Source: an uncultured bacterium
GTDB taxonomy: Bacteria > Planctomycetota > UBA1135 > GCA-002748355
Assembly: GCA_937858895.1 (NCBI GenBank)
Contig: CALLZN010000174.1
Span: 1-35,786 of the forward strand
Length of the DNA: 35,786 nt
Reading direction: 5' to 3'
Position numbers and translations under genes: made by a program. This document shows, one piece after another, positions 24,071-31,675 of this stretch. Each line of letters starts with the position of its first letter. The first letter of the stretch is position 1. The notes under the pieces are model-generated. The model was given only the letters and a program-made list of their open reading frames with translations. It was not told where the DNA came from and did no database searches.

Positions 24071-26029
24071 TCAGAGGATATCGAGGATGCCAGCGCTGCC
24101 GCCGACGAGGGTCTCGAGCTGCGCGTGGTAGTTCGATCCGGCGGCGAAACGCGCGTTCCAGGGCAGCTCTTCGCGATCACACGCGAGGCCAATGGCGACG
24201 GCAGCGAAGGCCCGAGCGAGGTCGGGATGGCTGCGGTCCTCGAGCATCTTGACCAGTTCGCCCAGTGAACTGCGATCGCCGTGGAAGCCGAGGGCGCGGG
24301 CGACGCTGCTCTTCGCCGTGACCGAAGCAGCCGAGCTGAGTCGCGTCGTGAGGTCGTGGACGATCTCGGGGTCCTCGAGCAGGCCCAGCGCGATCGCGCC
24401 CTGGGTCAGGAGGATCTCGCGACGCACCGAGTCGACGGAGATTTCGCGCAGCACGTCTCGATGCTCACGCTCGCGTAGCAGGCCCAGGGCCAGCGCAAAG
24501 TAGCTGGCGGCTTCGTCGTCGTTGCGGTGGGCTTGCAGCCGGTCGAGGATCGCCGCTCCGACGTCGCGAGAACCGACCAGGCTGAGCGCGAGGGCGATGC
24601 CCGACGCTGGTAGGCCCTGCTTCGTCGCTTCGAACTCTCGCCTCAGCGCGTCGCTGATGCGCTGCCGAACCTTGGCTTCGCCGTCGCGATCGAGACTGCG
24701 TCCACCGATGCCAAGCGCGAGCGCCGTCCAAACACGATCGCCTTCCTGGAGCTTGCCGCTCTGAAGTCGAGCGATGAGATAATCGAGTCCGTCGGCAGCG
24801 CCGACCTCGCCAAGCGCGATGGTCGCGAAGCGCCGAACCGCGAGGTCGCGACTCGTTTCGATCTGCTGGCGCAACACCTCGGAGACGCGCTCGAAGGAGC
24901 GAGCGTCGCGCACGTGCCCCAAGGCGATGCAGGCGGAGCGCCGCACGTCGCGCGAAGCGGTGGTGCGGCCGAGCAACTCTGCCAGGCTCGCGACGAACTT
25001 GGAGACGTCTTGCGAGCTGTGCTCGAGGATGCGACCCGTAGCGATGGTCGCGTGAGCCGCGACCATCGCGTTCTCGTCACGCATGAGGTCACGCAACTCG
25101 ACGAGGGTAGCGCGCGCGAGGCCCGAATCGGGCTCGCGCCGCGCCAGGGCTGTGAGGGCGTGCACGGCTGCGACTCTGACATCGTCGCGCTCTGCGGAGT
25201 CCCTGCTCAGCTGGACGAGCGTGGCCTGGAGACGCCCAGGCTCAGCCACAAAGTCGGCGCGTCGCGCGCTCCCGGCCGCCAGGCCATAGAGGGCGAAGGC
25301 GCGAGTGCGGACGTCGACGTCCTTCTGCTCCCACTTGCCGAGCGCGAGACCTTCGAGCAGGGGGGCCGCTGCAGGCAGGCCCGCGATACCAAGCGCGAGG
25401 GCTGCGGTCTCGCGCTTCTCTTGGTTGGCGTCGTCGAGGAAGGGGCGGATGGCCTCGATGCAGCCAGCCTCGATGCCGATTCGTGCGATAGCGATCATGC
25501 AGGAAGACGCGACGTCGGGGCTGGTCTTGGCTTCTTGCAGCGTGGCTAGCAAGGGCGGTAGCACGGCGCGTAGGTCGGCCATGGATGGCGCCTCGATGGC
25601 CGCACCCGCGACCCCGCGCCCGAGCCAGTGCTCGGTTTCACCGCGGCCAAAGCGGCTGGAACGACGCCCGAGGTAGCGCTCCTTGTTGTATTCCCACCAG
25701 AACTGCCACTGGTGGTAGTCGGGGCCGATGTTGATGCCCCTTCGGCCACCGCCAGCCGGCCCGCGGCCGGACAAGGGCGTCGCTGTGGGGGAGGAAGTTG
25801 GGCCCGCAGCCGGTGCGGGGGGGGCCGTCGAGCCACCAGTAGTAACACCGTTCCCGCTACTCGACGGTTGAGCGGCAGTCGAGCCCTGCCCGGGCGGGGC
25901 CGTTTCGCCTGGCCCGCGGTACTGACCCCCGTGCGCAAACGCCGGAAGCGGAAGCAGCGCAGTCAGAACGAAGGCGCGGACAGCGCAACGGTCAGCGAGG
26001 CGCCTGGCGCGGTCGGAGGAGTGCTTCAT
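24071..26029 (-). CDS. Exported HEAT-repeat protein, paralogue 3
   Basis: 652 residues from ATG 26029. A longer frame to 26128 exists, but the chosen start gives a normal signal peptide (basic N terminus, then AFVLTALLPLPAFA). An AFA cut again leaves His first, in HGGQYRGPGETAPP. A Gly/Ser/Pro linker spans 47-100; WQFWWEYNK is at 108-116; HEAT repeats fill about 130-620; the tail is NYHAQLETLVGGSAGILDIL. It is the most diverged copy: the Cys-containing FACYGCGLVAH segment of the others reads FALYGLAAGSA, and GYHAVALG reads SYFALALG. There is no clear ribosome site. It lies first in the HEAT row, 135 bases after sdhB on the same strand, with a hairpin between them. Confidence 0.88.
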   Translation of the reverse strand: MKHSSDRARRLADRCAVRAFVLTALLPLPAFAHGGQYRGPGETAPPGQGSTAAQPSSSGNGVTTGGSTAPPAPAAGPTSSPTATPLSGRGPAGGGRRGINIGPDYHQWQFWWEYNKERYLGRRSSRFGRGETEHWLGRGVAGAAIEAPSMADLRAVLPPLLATLQEAKTSPDVASSCMIAIARIGIEAGCIEAIRPFLDDANQEKRETAALALGIAGLPAAAPLLEGLALGKWEQKDVDVRTRAFALYGLAAGSARRADFVAEPGRLQATLVQLSRDSAERDDVRVAAVHALTALARREPDSGLARATLVELRDLMRDENAMVAAHATIATGRILEHSSQDVSKFVASLAELLGRTTASRDVRRSACIALGHVRDARSFERVSEVLRQQIETSRDLAVRRFATIALGEVGAADGLDYLIARLQSGKLQEGDRVWTALALGIGGRSLDRDGEAKVRQRISDALRREFEATKQGLPASGIALALSLVGSRDVGAAILDRLQAHRNDDEAASYFALALGLLREREHRDVLREISVDSVRREILLTQGAIALGLLEDPEIVHDLTTRLSSAASVTAKSSVARALGFHGDRSSLGELVKMLEDRSHPDLARAFAAVAIGLACDREELPWNARFAAGSNYHAQLETLVGGSAGILDIL

Positions 26030-26127
26030 GCGCGTGGCGCTAGCAAGCGCCGTTCCGTCCGCCAGGCCAAAGTCCGCGGTCCCTGGGGCTGGCGTCTTCG
26101 GGCGCGCCGGCAACTTGCAGTAACACA

Positions 26128-26158
26128 ACGCGGGTCAGCCGTAACGCCTGGCCCGCGT
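26128..26158 (-). terminator. Hairpin downstream of sdhB
   Basis: ACGCGGG (26128-26134) pairs with CCCGCGT (26152-26158), with further partial pairing in the 17-base loop. On the minus strand it follows the sdhB stop by 6 bases and is followed by TTGTGTTACT, a weak T-rich tail. A reasonable intrinsic terminator for sdhCAB. Confidence 0.5.
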
Positions 26159-26164
26159 CACCCC

Positions 26165-26911
26165 TCAAGCCTCGGTGATTGCTGCCTTCACGTAGTCGCG
26201 GTTCATTTCGGCGATGAAGCGCGCCGGAATCTCCTTGGGGCAGACAGCCTCGCACTCGTACTGGTTCGTGCAGTTGCCAAAGCCCTCGGCGTCCATCGCG
26301 TCCACCATGTCCCGGGTGCGCCGCATGCGCTCGGGTTGACCCTGCGGGAGGTGCGCGTAGTGGCTCAGCTTGGCCGAGACGAAGAGCATGGCCGAGGCAT
26401 TCTTGCACTGCGCGACGCACGCACCGCAGCCGATGCAGGCGGCCGCCGTGAAGGCGATGTCGGCTTCTTCTTTGCCGATCGGGACCGCGTTCGCGTCCGG
26501 TGCAGAGCCGGTGTTGATCGACACGTAGCCACCCGCCTGTTGGATGCGATCGAAGCCCGAGCGGTCGACGACCAAGTCCTTCAAGACCGGGAAGGCCTTG
26601 GCGCGGAAGGGCTCGATGTAGATCGTGTCCCCATCCTTGAACTCGCGCATGTGGAGCTGACAGGTCGTCGTGGCCTTGCGCGTGCCGTGCGCGACGCCGT
26701 TGATGACGAGACCGCAGCTCCCGCAGATGCCTTCGCGGCAATCGTGGTCGAAGGCGATCGGCTCCTGGCCCGCCTCGATCAAGCGCGAGTTCACGAGATC
26801 GAGCATCTCGAGGAAGGACATGTCGGGGCTGATGCCTGCAGCCTCGTAGCGTTGCATCTTGCCAGCAGAGTTGGCGTCCTTCTGACGCCAGACTTCGAGC
26901 GTGAGTTTCAC
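26165..26911 (-). CDS. sdhB: Succinate dehydrogenase iron-sulfur subunit
   Basis: Passes electrons from the flavoprotein to the membrane cytochrome through three Fe-S clusters. 248 residues from GTG 26911, which overlaps the sdhA stop (GTGA). [2Fe-2S] ligands Cys58, Cys63, Cys66 and Cys84 ([11 protein letters not shown], then TTTCQLH). The first 4Fe-type set is Cys159, Cys162, Cys165 and Cys169 ([13 protein letters not shown]). The later Cys214, Cys220 and Cys224 ([15 protein letters not shown]) complete the [4Fe-4S] and [3Fe-4S] clusters. The insertion [14 protein letters not shown] near the N terminus matches the SdhCAB type with a single large cytochrome b subunit, found in Bacteroidota and related groups, rather than the proteobacterial SdhCDAB type. 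All ligands are intact. Confidence 0.96.
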   Translation of the reverse strand: MKLTLEVWRQKDANSAGKMQRYEAAGISPDMSFLEMLDLVNSRLIEAGQEPIAFDHDCREGICGSCGLVINGVAHGTRKATTTCQLHMREFKDGDTIYIEPFRAKAFPVLKDLVVDRSGFDRIQQAGGYVSINTGSAPDANAVPIGKEEADIAFTAAACIGCGACVAQCKNASAMLFVSAKLSHYAHLPQGQPERMRRTRDMVDAMDAEGFGNCTNQYECEAVCPKEIPARFIAEMNRDYVKAAITEA

Positions 26912-28821
26912 TTGTAGCTCCGTACGGCCAAGGCCACGTTTTCGAAGGTCAGGTCTTCCTTGTTGAGGCGGGGGCGCTTGCCCTCGCCCTCGAACTGCCA
27001 TGCGGCGACGTAGGCGAAGTCGTCGTCGTTGCGCAAGGCCTCGCCGTCCTTCGTTTGGTGTTCTTCGCGGAAGTGACCGCCGCAGCTCTCTTCGCGGTGG
27101 AGAGCGTCGATGCACATGAGCTCGGCGAAGTCGAAGTAGTCAGCGACGCGGCCAGCGTTCTCGAGGGTCGCGTTGAGTTCGCTTCCGGAACCGGGCACCG
27201 CGAGGTTCTTGTAGAACTCTTCGCGCAAAGCCGGGATCTTCTGCAAGGCGCGCTCGAGGCCCTGCTTGTTGCGAGCCATGCCGCACTCTTCCCACATGAT
27301 GCGTCCTAGTTCCATGTGAAAGGAATCCGGCGAACGCTTGCCGCCGATGCTGAGCAGAGCCTTGACGCGCTCGGAAACTTCGGCCTCGACGCGTACGAAC
27401 TCAGGATGATCGGTCGACACCGGTCCCGGTGCGTGGGTCGCGAAGTAGTGGCCGATCGTGTAAGGCAACACGAAGTAGCCATCCGCGAGACCTTGCATGA
27501 GCGCTGAGGCGCCGAGGCGATTGGCGCCGTGGTCGGAGAAGTTGGCTTCACCGATCACGTGCAAGCCCGGGATCGTGCTCATCAAGTTGTAGTCGACCCA
27601 GAGCCCGCCCATCGTGTAGTGGGGAGCCGGGTAGATGCGCATCGGCGTCTGGTAAGGATTCTCGTCCGTGATGCGCTCATACATGTCGAAGAGATTGCCA
27701 TAGCGCTCAGCGATCGCATCGCGACCGAGGCGGTCGATGGCATCCTTGAAGTCGAGGTAGACGCCGCGTCCGAATTCACCGACGCCGCGACCCTCGTCAC
27801 AGGCTTCTTTGGCCGAACGCGAAGCGATGTCGCGAGGCGCAAGATTGCCGAAGCTCGGATACTTGCGTTCCAAGAAGTAGTCGCGCTCGCTCTCCGGGAT
27901 CTGCCCCGGTGCGCGCTTGTCCGCAGCGGCCTTTGGTACCCACACGCGTCCGTCGTTGCGGAGCGACTCGCTCATCAATGTGAGCTTGCTCTGGTATTCA
28001 CCGCTCTGCGGAATGCAGGTCGGGTGGATCTGCGTGTAGCAAGGATTCGCGAAGTAGGCGCCGCGCTTGTAGGCCCGAAAGGTCGCCGTGACGTTGCAGC
28101 CCTTCGCGTTGGTCGACAGGAAAAATACTGGCGAGTAACCACCGGTAGCAAGCACGACCGCATGCGCGGCGTAGCGTTCGATTCGTCCGCTCACGAGGTC
28201 GCGCACGATGATGCCGCGCGCGAGGCCGTCGACGACGACGAGGTCGAGCATCTCGGTCCGCGGATGCATGCGGACTTTGCCCGCGGCGATCTGGCGGTTG
28301 AGGCCCGCATAGCAACCGAGCAGCAGTTGCTGGCCTGTTTGTCCCTTCGCGTAGAAGGTCCGGCTGACCTGAGCACCACCGAAGCTGCGGTTGGCGAGCG
28401 TGCCACCATATTCCCGCGCAAACGGGACGCCCTGGGCCACGCACTGGTCGATGATGTTGCGGCTCACTTCGGCGAGGCGATAGACATTGGCCTCGCGGCT
28501 GCGGAAGTCACCGCCCTTGACCGTGTCGTAGAAGAGCCGGTGCACGCTGTCGCCGTCGTTCTGGTAGTTCTTGGCGGCGTTGATCCCGCCCTGCGCCGCG
28601 ATGCTGTGTGCGCGCCTCGGGCTGTCCTGGAAGCAGAAGCAGTCGACGTCATAGCCGAGCTCGGCGAGGGTCGAAGCGGCTGAGCCGCCCGCGAGCCCTG
28701 AGCCCACGACAATGACCTTGAACTTGCGCTTGTTGGCGGGGTTGACCAGCTTCATTTCGAAGCGGTGCTTTTCCCACTTCTGCGCGATCGGTCCCGAGGG
28801 AATCTTGCTGTCGAGTGTCAT
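26908..28821 (-). CDS. sdhA: Succinate dehydrogenase flavoprotein subunit
   Basis: Oxidises succinate to fumarate at a covalently bound FAD, in the TCA cycle and respiratory complex II on the inner face of the membrane. 637 residues. Dinucleotide loop [12 protein letters not shown] (38-49). The [12 protein letters not shown] stretch (70-81) holds His72, the expected covalent FAD site. [11 protein letters not shown], the [15 protein letters not shown] substrate region, [14 protein letters not shown] and the [20 protein letters not shown] end motif are all present. The N-terminal extension (about 33 residues before the Rossmann fold) is typical of the SdhCAB group. ATG 28821 lies 12 bases after the sdhC stop, with AAGG about 7 bases upstream; the stop overlaps sdhB. 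Confidence 0.96.
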   Translation of the reverse strand: MTLDSKIPSGPIAQKWEKHRFEMKLVNPANKRKFKVIVVGSGLAGGSAASTLAELGYDVDCFCFQDSPRRAHSIAAQGGINAAKNYQNDGDSVHRLFYDTVKGGDFRSREANVYRLAEVSRNIIDQCVAQGVPFAREYGGTLANRSFGGAQVSRTFYAKGQTGQQLLLGCYAGLNRQIAAGKVRMHPRTEMLDLVVVDGLARGIIVRDLVSGRIERYAAHAVVLATGGYSPVFFLSTNAKGCNVTATFRAYKRGAYFANPCYTQIHPTCIPQSGEYQSKLTLMSESLRNDGRVWVPKAAADKRAPGQIPESERDYFLERKYPSFGNLAPRDIASRSAKEACDEGRGVGEFGRGVYLDFKDAIDRLGRDAIAERYGNLFDMYERITDENPYQTPMRIYPAPHYTMGGLWVDYNLMSTIPGLHVIGEANFSDHGANRLGASALMQGLADGYFVLPYTIGHYFATHAPGPVSTDHPEFVRVEAEVSERVKALLSIGGKRSPDSFHMELGRIMWEECGMARNKQGLERALQKIPALREEFYKNLAVPGSGSELNATLENAGRVADYFDFAELMCIDALHREESCGGHFREEHQTKDGEALRNDDDFAYVAAWQFEGEGKRPRLNKEDLTFENVALAVRSYK

Positions 28822-28833
28822 GGTGCTGCCTTT

Positions 28834-29520
28834 TCAACTCTTGCCGACGAGTCCGGTGAGAACCGCGACCGGAAGCGCGGCGTAGGCGAGGATCAAGATC
28901 CAAGTGACGGCGTGGGCGGCTTTGCGAATGAGCTTTGCGTAGCCCTCGTGGCTCAGGCCCATGGTCTGGAAGAAGCTCGCGAGTCCGTGCCAGAGGTGCA
29001 GCCCGAGGACGCCGAGGAAGGCGACGTAGCTGAGCGCTACGACCGGGTTCCGGAAGCCATGGACGACCATGCCGTAGACGTCATGTCGCTGCGTTCCCGC
29101 TTCGACGAGGGCATGGCCTGCAGGCTGGACGATGCCAAAGGTGAAGTGCGCGAGGTGGTAGACGACATAGGCCAGGACGAGGAGGCCGGTCCGCAGCATC
29201 CAGAGCGAGGGCAGCGGCGCTTGCACGGTCTTCTCGAAGGCGTAGGGGGCCGGCCGAGCGCCACGGTTCTCGCGGGAGAGCGAGATGCCGAGCAGGACGT
29301 GCACCGCGAAGACAGCCAGCAAGCCGAGTCGCGCGACCCAAAGCAGCGGCCCGAGGCTCGCAAGCCATGCCGCGTAGTCGTTCAGGGCCTTTTGGCCCTT
29401 GAAGAGCAGCAGGTTGCCGCTGAGGTGGGCGATCAAGAAGCCGAAGAGCAGGAGGCCAGTCAAGGCCATCATGAACTTCCGACCGATCGAACTTTTCAAG
29501 AGTCGCGTGATGCCAGCCAT
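28834..29520 (-). CDS. sdhC: Succinate dehydrogenase cytochrome b subunit
   Basis: Anchors complex II and reduces quinone. 228 residues with five hydrophobic helices. Candidate haem-ligand histidines: His32 (LIAHLSGNLLLF), His74 (VFAVHVLLG), His122/His125 (VVYHLAHFTFG) and His175/His178 (LGLHLWHGLASFFQTMG). These are consistent with a di-haem, single-subunit anchor of the B type. The C-terminal helix pair ends GLVGKS. It is the first gene of sdhCAB, and the start ATG 29520 has a GGAG site upstream. Its promoter must lie in the 129 bases shared with the divergent DUF3187-like gene. Confidence 0.93.
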   Translation of the reverse strand: MAGITRLLKSSIGRKFMMALTGLLLFGFLIAHLSGNLLLFKGQKALNDYAAWLASLGPLLWVARLGLLAVFAVHVLLGISLSRENRGARPAPYAFEKTVQAPLPSLWMLRTGLLVLAYVVYHLAHFTFGIVQPAGHALVEAGTQRHDVYGMVVHGFRNPVVALSYVAFLGVLGLHLWHGLASFFQTMGLSHEGYAKLIRKAAHAVTWILILAYAALPVAVLTGLVGKS

Positions 29521-29649
29521 TCCGCTCCGCAGTTGCCGGGTCTGTCTACCGAGAGTCGAGGGCGCGCGAGCTTAGCGATCCGTGTGCAAAGTCCAACGAA
29601 GCTTCGCGAGCTGCTTCTGTCCTGTCGCTCGGGTTTCTACAGTGGTCGC
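29521..29649. promoter_or_regulatory. Divergent region sdhCAB / DUF3187-like gene
   Basis: 129 bases between the start codons of sdhC (minus) and the DUF3187-like gene (plus). It must hold promoters for both. No clear operator or consensus promoter could be picked out by eye. Confidence 0.35.
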
Positions 29650-30750
29650 ATGGGTGTTCGGAGGCAAGGAGGCAGCAACACGCTCGTCGTGGCAGATCGA
29701 CGCGACGACAGGTGTGCGGATGGCGCTTGGGCTCGCGTCGCAGTGGCTGGCTTGGTCCTGGCAACTTTTGGTGCTTGCCGCAGCGCGCGCCTCGTGGATG
29801 CGCAGCCGCTCGCGGTCCGCAATCAGCATCCCGTGCAGCTCACGAGTTTGGGCGCGCACGCGCGGCCGGCTCGGCCGCTCGCAGGCAGCGATGTCGAGTT
29901 TTCGACGGACTTGGCTTGGACGAATCTCTGGCTGCGGCCCGGCCAAGGGCAGGACCGCATCGAACTCGATGGCGAGCTCTTGCGCATCACGCCGCGATTG
30001 CGCTACGGCTTGGGCGAGGGCTTCGAAATCGGATTCGCGTTGCCGTTCTTGCACAGCGGCGGCGGCGTCCTCGACGGCTTCGTCGAGTCTTGGCACGATG
30101 GCTTCGGCCTGCCACAGAACGAACGCGACAACTTCGACCGGGATCGCTTTGCGGTCCGCGTCGATCGGCAGACGCCGTCGGGACTGCGGACGGCCTGGCA
30201 GCTCGATCAGACGACGCTCGCGGTTCAAGACGCGGCGCTCGAGTTCGCCTGGTTCCCAGTTGGTGCGCCACGAGGTGCTGCTGTGGCAGATCAGCCGTTC
30301 AGCTTTGGCCTGCGGCTCGGCGTCGAGGCGCCGCTTGGCGACGAGGATCGTGGCTTCGGCAACGGCAGCTTCGACACCATGGTCGGCTTCGTGGCCGGCT
30401 ACGAGACGGAGCGCTTGGCGCTCTTTGCGTGGGGAGGCCATAGCTTCACGAAGGCGCCCAGCATTGCGCGGGATACGGGCCTGCGTTGGCGCGATCCGAC
30501 GATGCTCGGCTTCGGACTCGAGGCGGCGGTCGCGCCTTCGCTGAGCTTCTTGGCGCAGGTCGAGTGGGAGACATCGTTGCTCGATGAACTCGACGAGACG
30601 CACGCGAACCGTGACCAGGTCTTGCTGTGGACCGGCGGGCGCTATGCCTTCAGCGAGCGCAGTGCGCTCGAGTTCTCGGTCGGCGAAGACCTAGTGCGCA
30701 GCGTGTCGCCGGACGTGACCTTCGCGTTCGGGCTTCGTCACCGCTGGTGA
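29650..30750 (+). CDS. DUF3187-like outer-membrane lipoprotein or barrel
   Basis: 366 residues from ATG 29650; the frame is open far upstream, but that part lies antisense to sdhA and sdhC. A hydrophobic segment (VAVAGLVLATFGAC, 30-43) ends in a weak lipobox with Cys43, so it may be a lipoprotein. The mature part begins with PLAVRNQHPVQL, the opening pattern of DUF3187 proteins as I remember it. It continues with alternating beta strands and aromatic residues (RITPRLRYGLGEGFEIGFALPF, SFGLRLGVEAPLGD, LALFAWGGHSF, SALEFSVGEDL). It ends in Phe-Gly-Leu-Arg-His-Arg-Trp, a C-terminal aromatic like those of outer-membrane barrels. Probably an outer-membrane beta-barrel of unknown function. Confidence 0.78.
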   Translation: MGVRRQGGSNTLVVADRRDDRCADGAWARVAVAGLVLATFGACRSARLVDAQPLAVRNQHPVQLTSLGAHARPARPLAGSDVEFSTDLAWTNLWLRPGQGQDRIELDGELLRITPRLRYGLGEGFEIGFALPFLHSGGGVLDGFVESWHDGFGLPQNERDNFDRDRFAVRVDRQTPSGLRTAWQLDQTTLAVQDAALEFAWFPVGAPRGAAVADQPFSFGLRLGVEAPLGDEDRGFGNGSFDTMVGFVAGYETERLALFAWGGHSFTKAPSIARDTGLRWRDPTMLGFGLEAAVAPSLSFLAQVEWETSLLDELDETHANRDQVLLWTGGRYAFSERSALEFSVGEDLVRSVSPDVTFAFGLRHRW

Positions 30751-30849
30751 TGGCCCCCCGCCTGGCCTGTCACGATCCAGACAACATAAGATACATTATC
30801 GGAAGGCACTCATGCCTGTCTCTCGCCAGGCGCTGGCTCCGTTCACGCG

Positions 30850-31566
30850 CTAGCTTGGCTCGCTACTGACGAGCCGAGCTGTCCCCAGCCGCGCTTCATC
30901 GAGCGCGTCGAGCGCCCAGTCCGTGAAGTCGACATAGGTCCGCTCGATCAGCTCGCACGGCTCGCCGCGCACGACCACCTCGGCGAGCGGATGGATCACG
31001 TCGTGCCGGATGGGTCGTCGACGTGTCGTATCGCGGCACCAGACGACCGGGCATTCGCCGTCGCTCTGAGGCGCGCTGAGGTCGAGGCTCTCCACCCCGA
31101 AGCGGTCGACCGGGTGGAACGGTAAGAGCAGGCGCTGGCCGCGCCGTCCCTTTGGATGGATGTCCAAGAAGTCCGCTATGAGCTCGAGCTCAGGCAGACC
31201 GTAGACGTAACGGTCACCGATCCAGCCACCGTCGTGGAGGCGTAAGAAGGCGTCGAAGCTAGGCGGCAGCGCCGCGATGCCGAGGCGCTCGCAGAAGCGC
31301 GCGAGGCGCGACGCTTGGGCCGGACCGCGGCGGCACGCCCACAGGTCTTCGGGCTCGCTTGCGCCGGGGCTACTTGCGCCCTGCTTGGTTGTAGCGGGCT
31401 TGGGCGCACCGCGCCGTGTCGGCTCTTGTCGTCCAGGTGCCAGCACGGACGTCGTGTGCCACGGCGCGTTGCTATCGCGCGCCAAGATCATCTGCCAGTC
31501 TTCGGATAGCATGCAGCAGTCCTCGGAGGCGGACTCGCACAAGGGGCAGTGCGAGCCAGAAGCCAC
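30850..31566 (-). CDS. SUKH (SMI1/KNR4-like) domain protein
   Basis: 238 residues from GTG 31566. The N-terminal 25 residues carry CPLCESASEDCC, a possible zinc-binding cluster, followed by a Pro/Ser-rich linker to about residue 70. From about residue 80 the pattern ARFCERLGIAALPPSFDAFLRLHDGGWIGD, YGLPELELI, then a VDRFGVESLDL strand and a final acidic helix DFTDWALDALDEA matches the SUKH/SMI1-KNR4 superfamily. Its bacterial members are often immunity proteins for secreted toxins or lie in accessory loci. No adjacent toxin is recognised. The gene converges on the DUF3187-like gene and lies downstream of the helical-repeat/DUF2325-like gene on the same strand, 109 bases away. Confidence 0.7.
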   Translation of the reverse strand: MASGSHCPLCESASEDCCMLSEDWQMILARDSNAPWHTTSVLAPGRQEPTRRGAPKPATTKQGASSPGASEPEDLWACRRGPAQASRLARFCERLGIAALPPSFDAFLRLHDGGWIGDRYVYGLPELELIADFLDIHPKGRRGQRLLLPFHPVDRFGVESLDLSAPQSDGECPVVWCRDTTRRRPIRHDVIHPLAEVVVRGEPCELIERTYVDFTDWALDALDEARLGTARLVSSEPS

Positions 31567-31629
31567 GGTCTAGCGCCAGTGGCCTCGAGAGTTTCGCGGG
31601 CTGGTCAATTGCCTCGAAGCTCGAATGTC

Positions 31630-31665
31630 GCAGGTCCCGCCGCAGGTCCCGGCGCAGGCCCCACC
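31630..31665. repeat. Three 12-base tandem repeats
   Basis: GCAGGTCCCGCC, GCAGGTCCCGGC and GCAGGCCCCACC follow each other without gaps in the space between the helical-repeat gene and the SUKH gene. Confidence 0.7.
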
Positions 31666-31675
31666 GCGGTGCTGT

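Noticed and set aside
28765..29649. Long open frame before the DUF3187-like gene
   Set aside because: It is antisense to sdhA and sdhC, which are certain.
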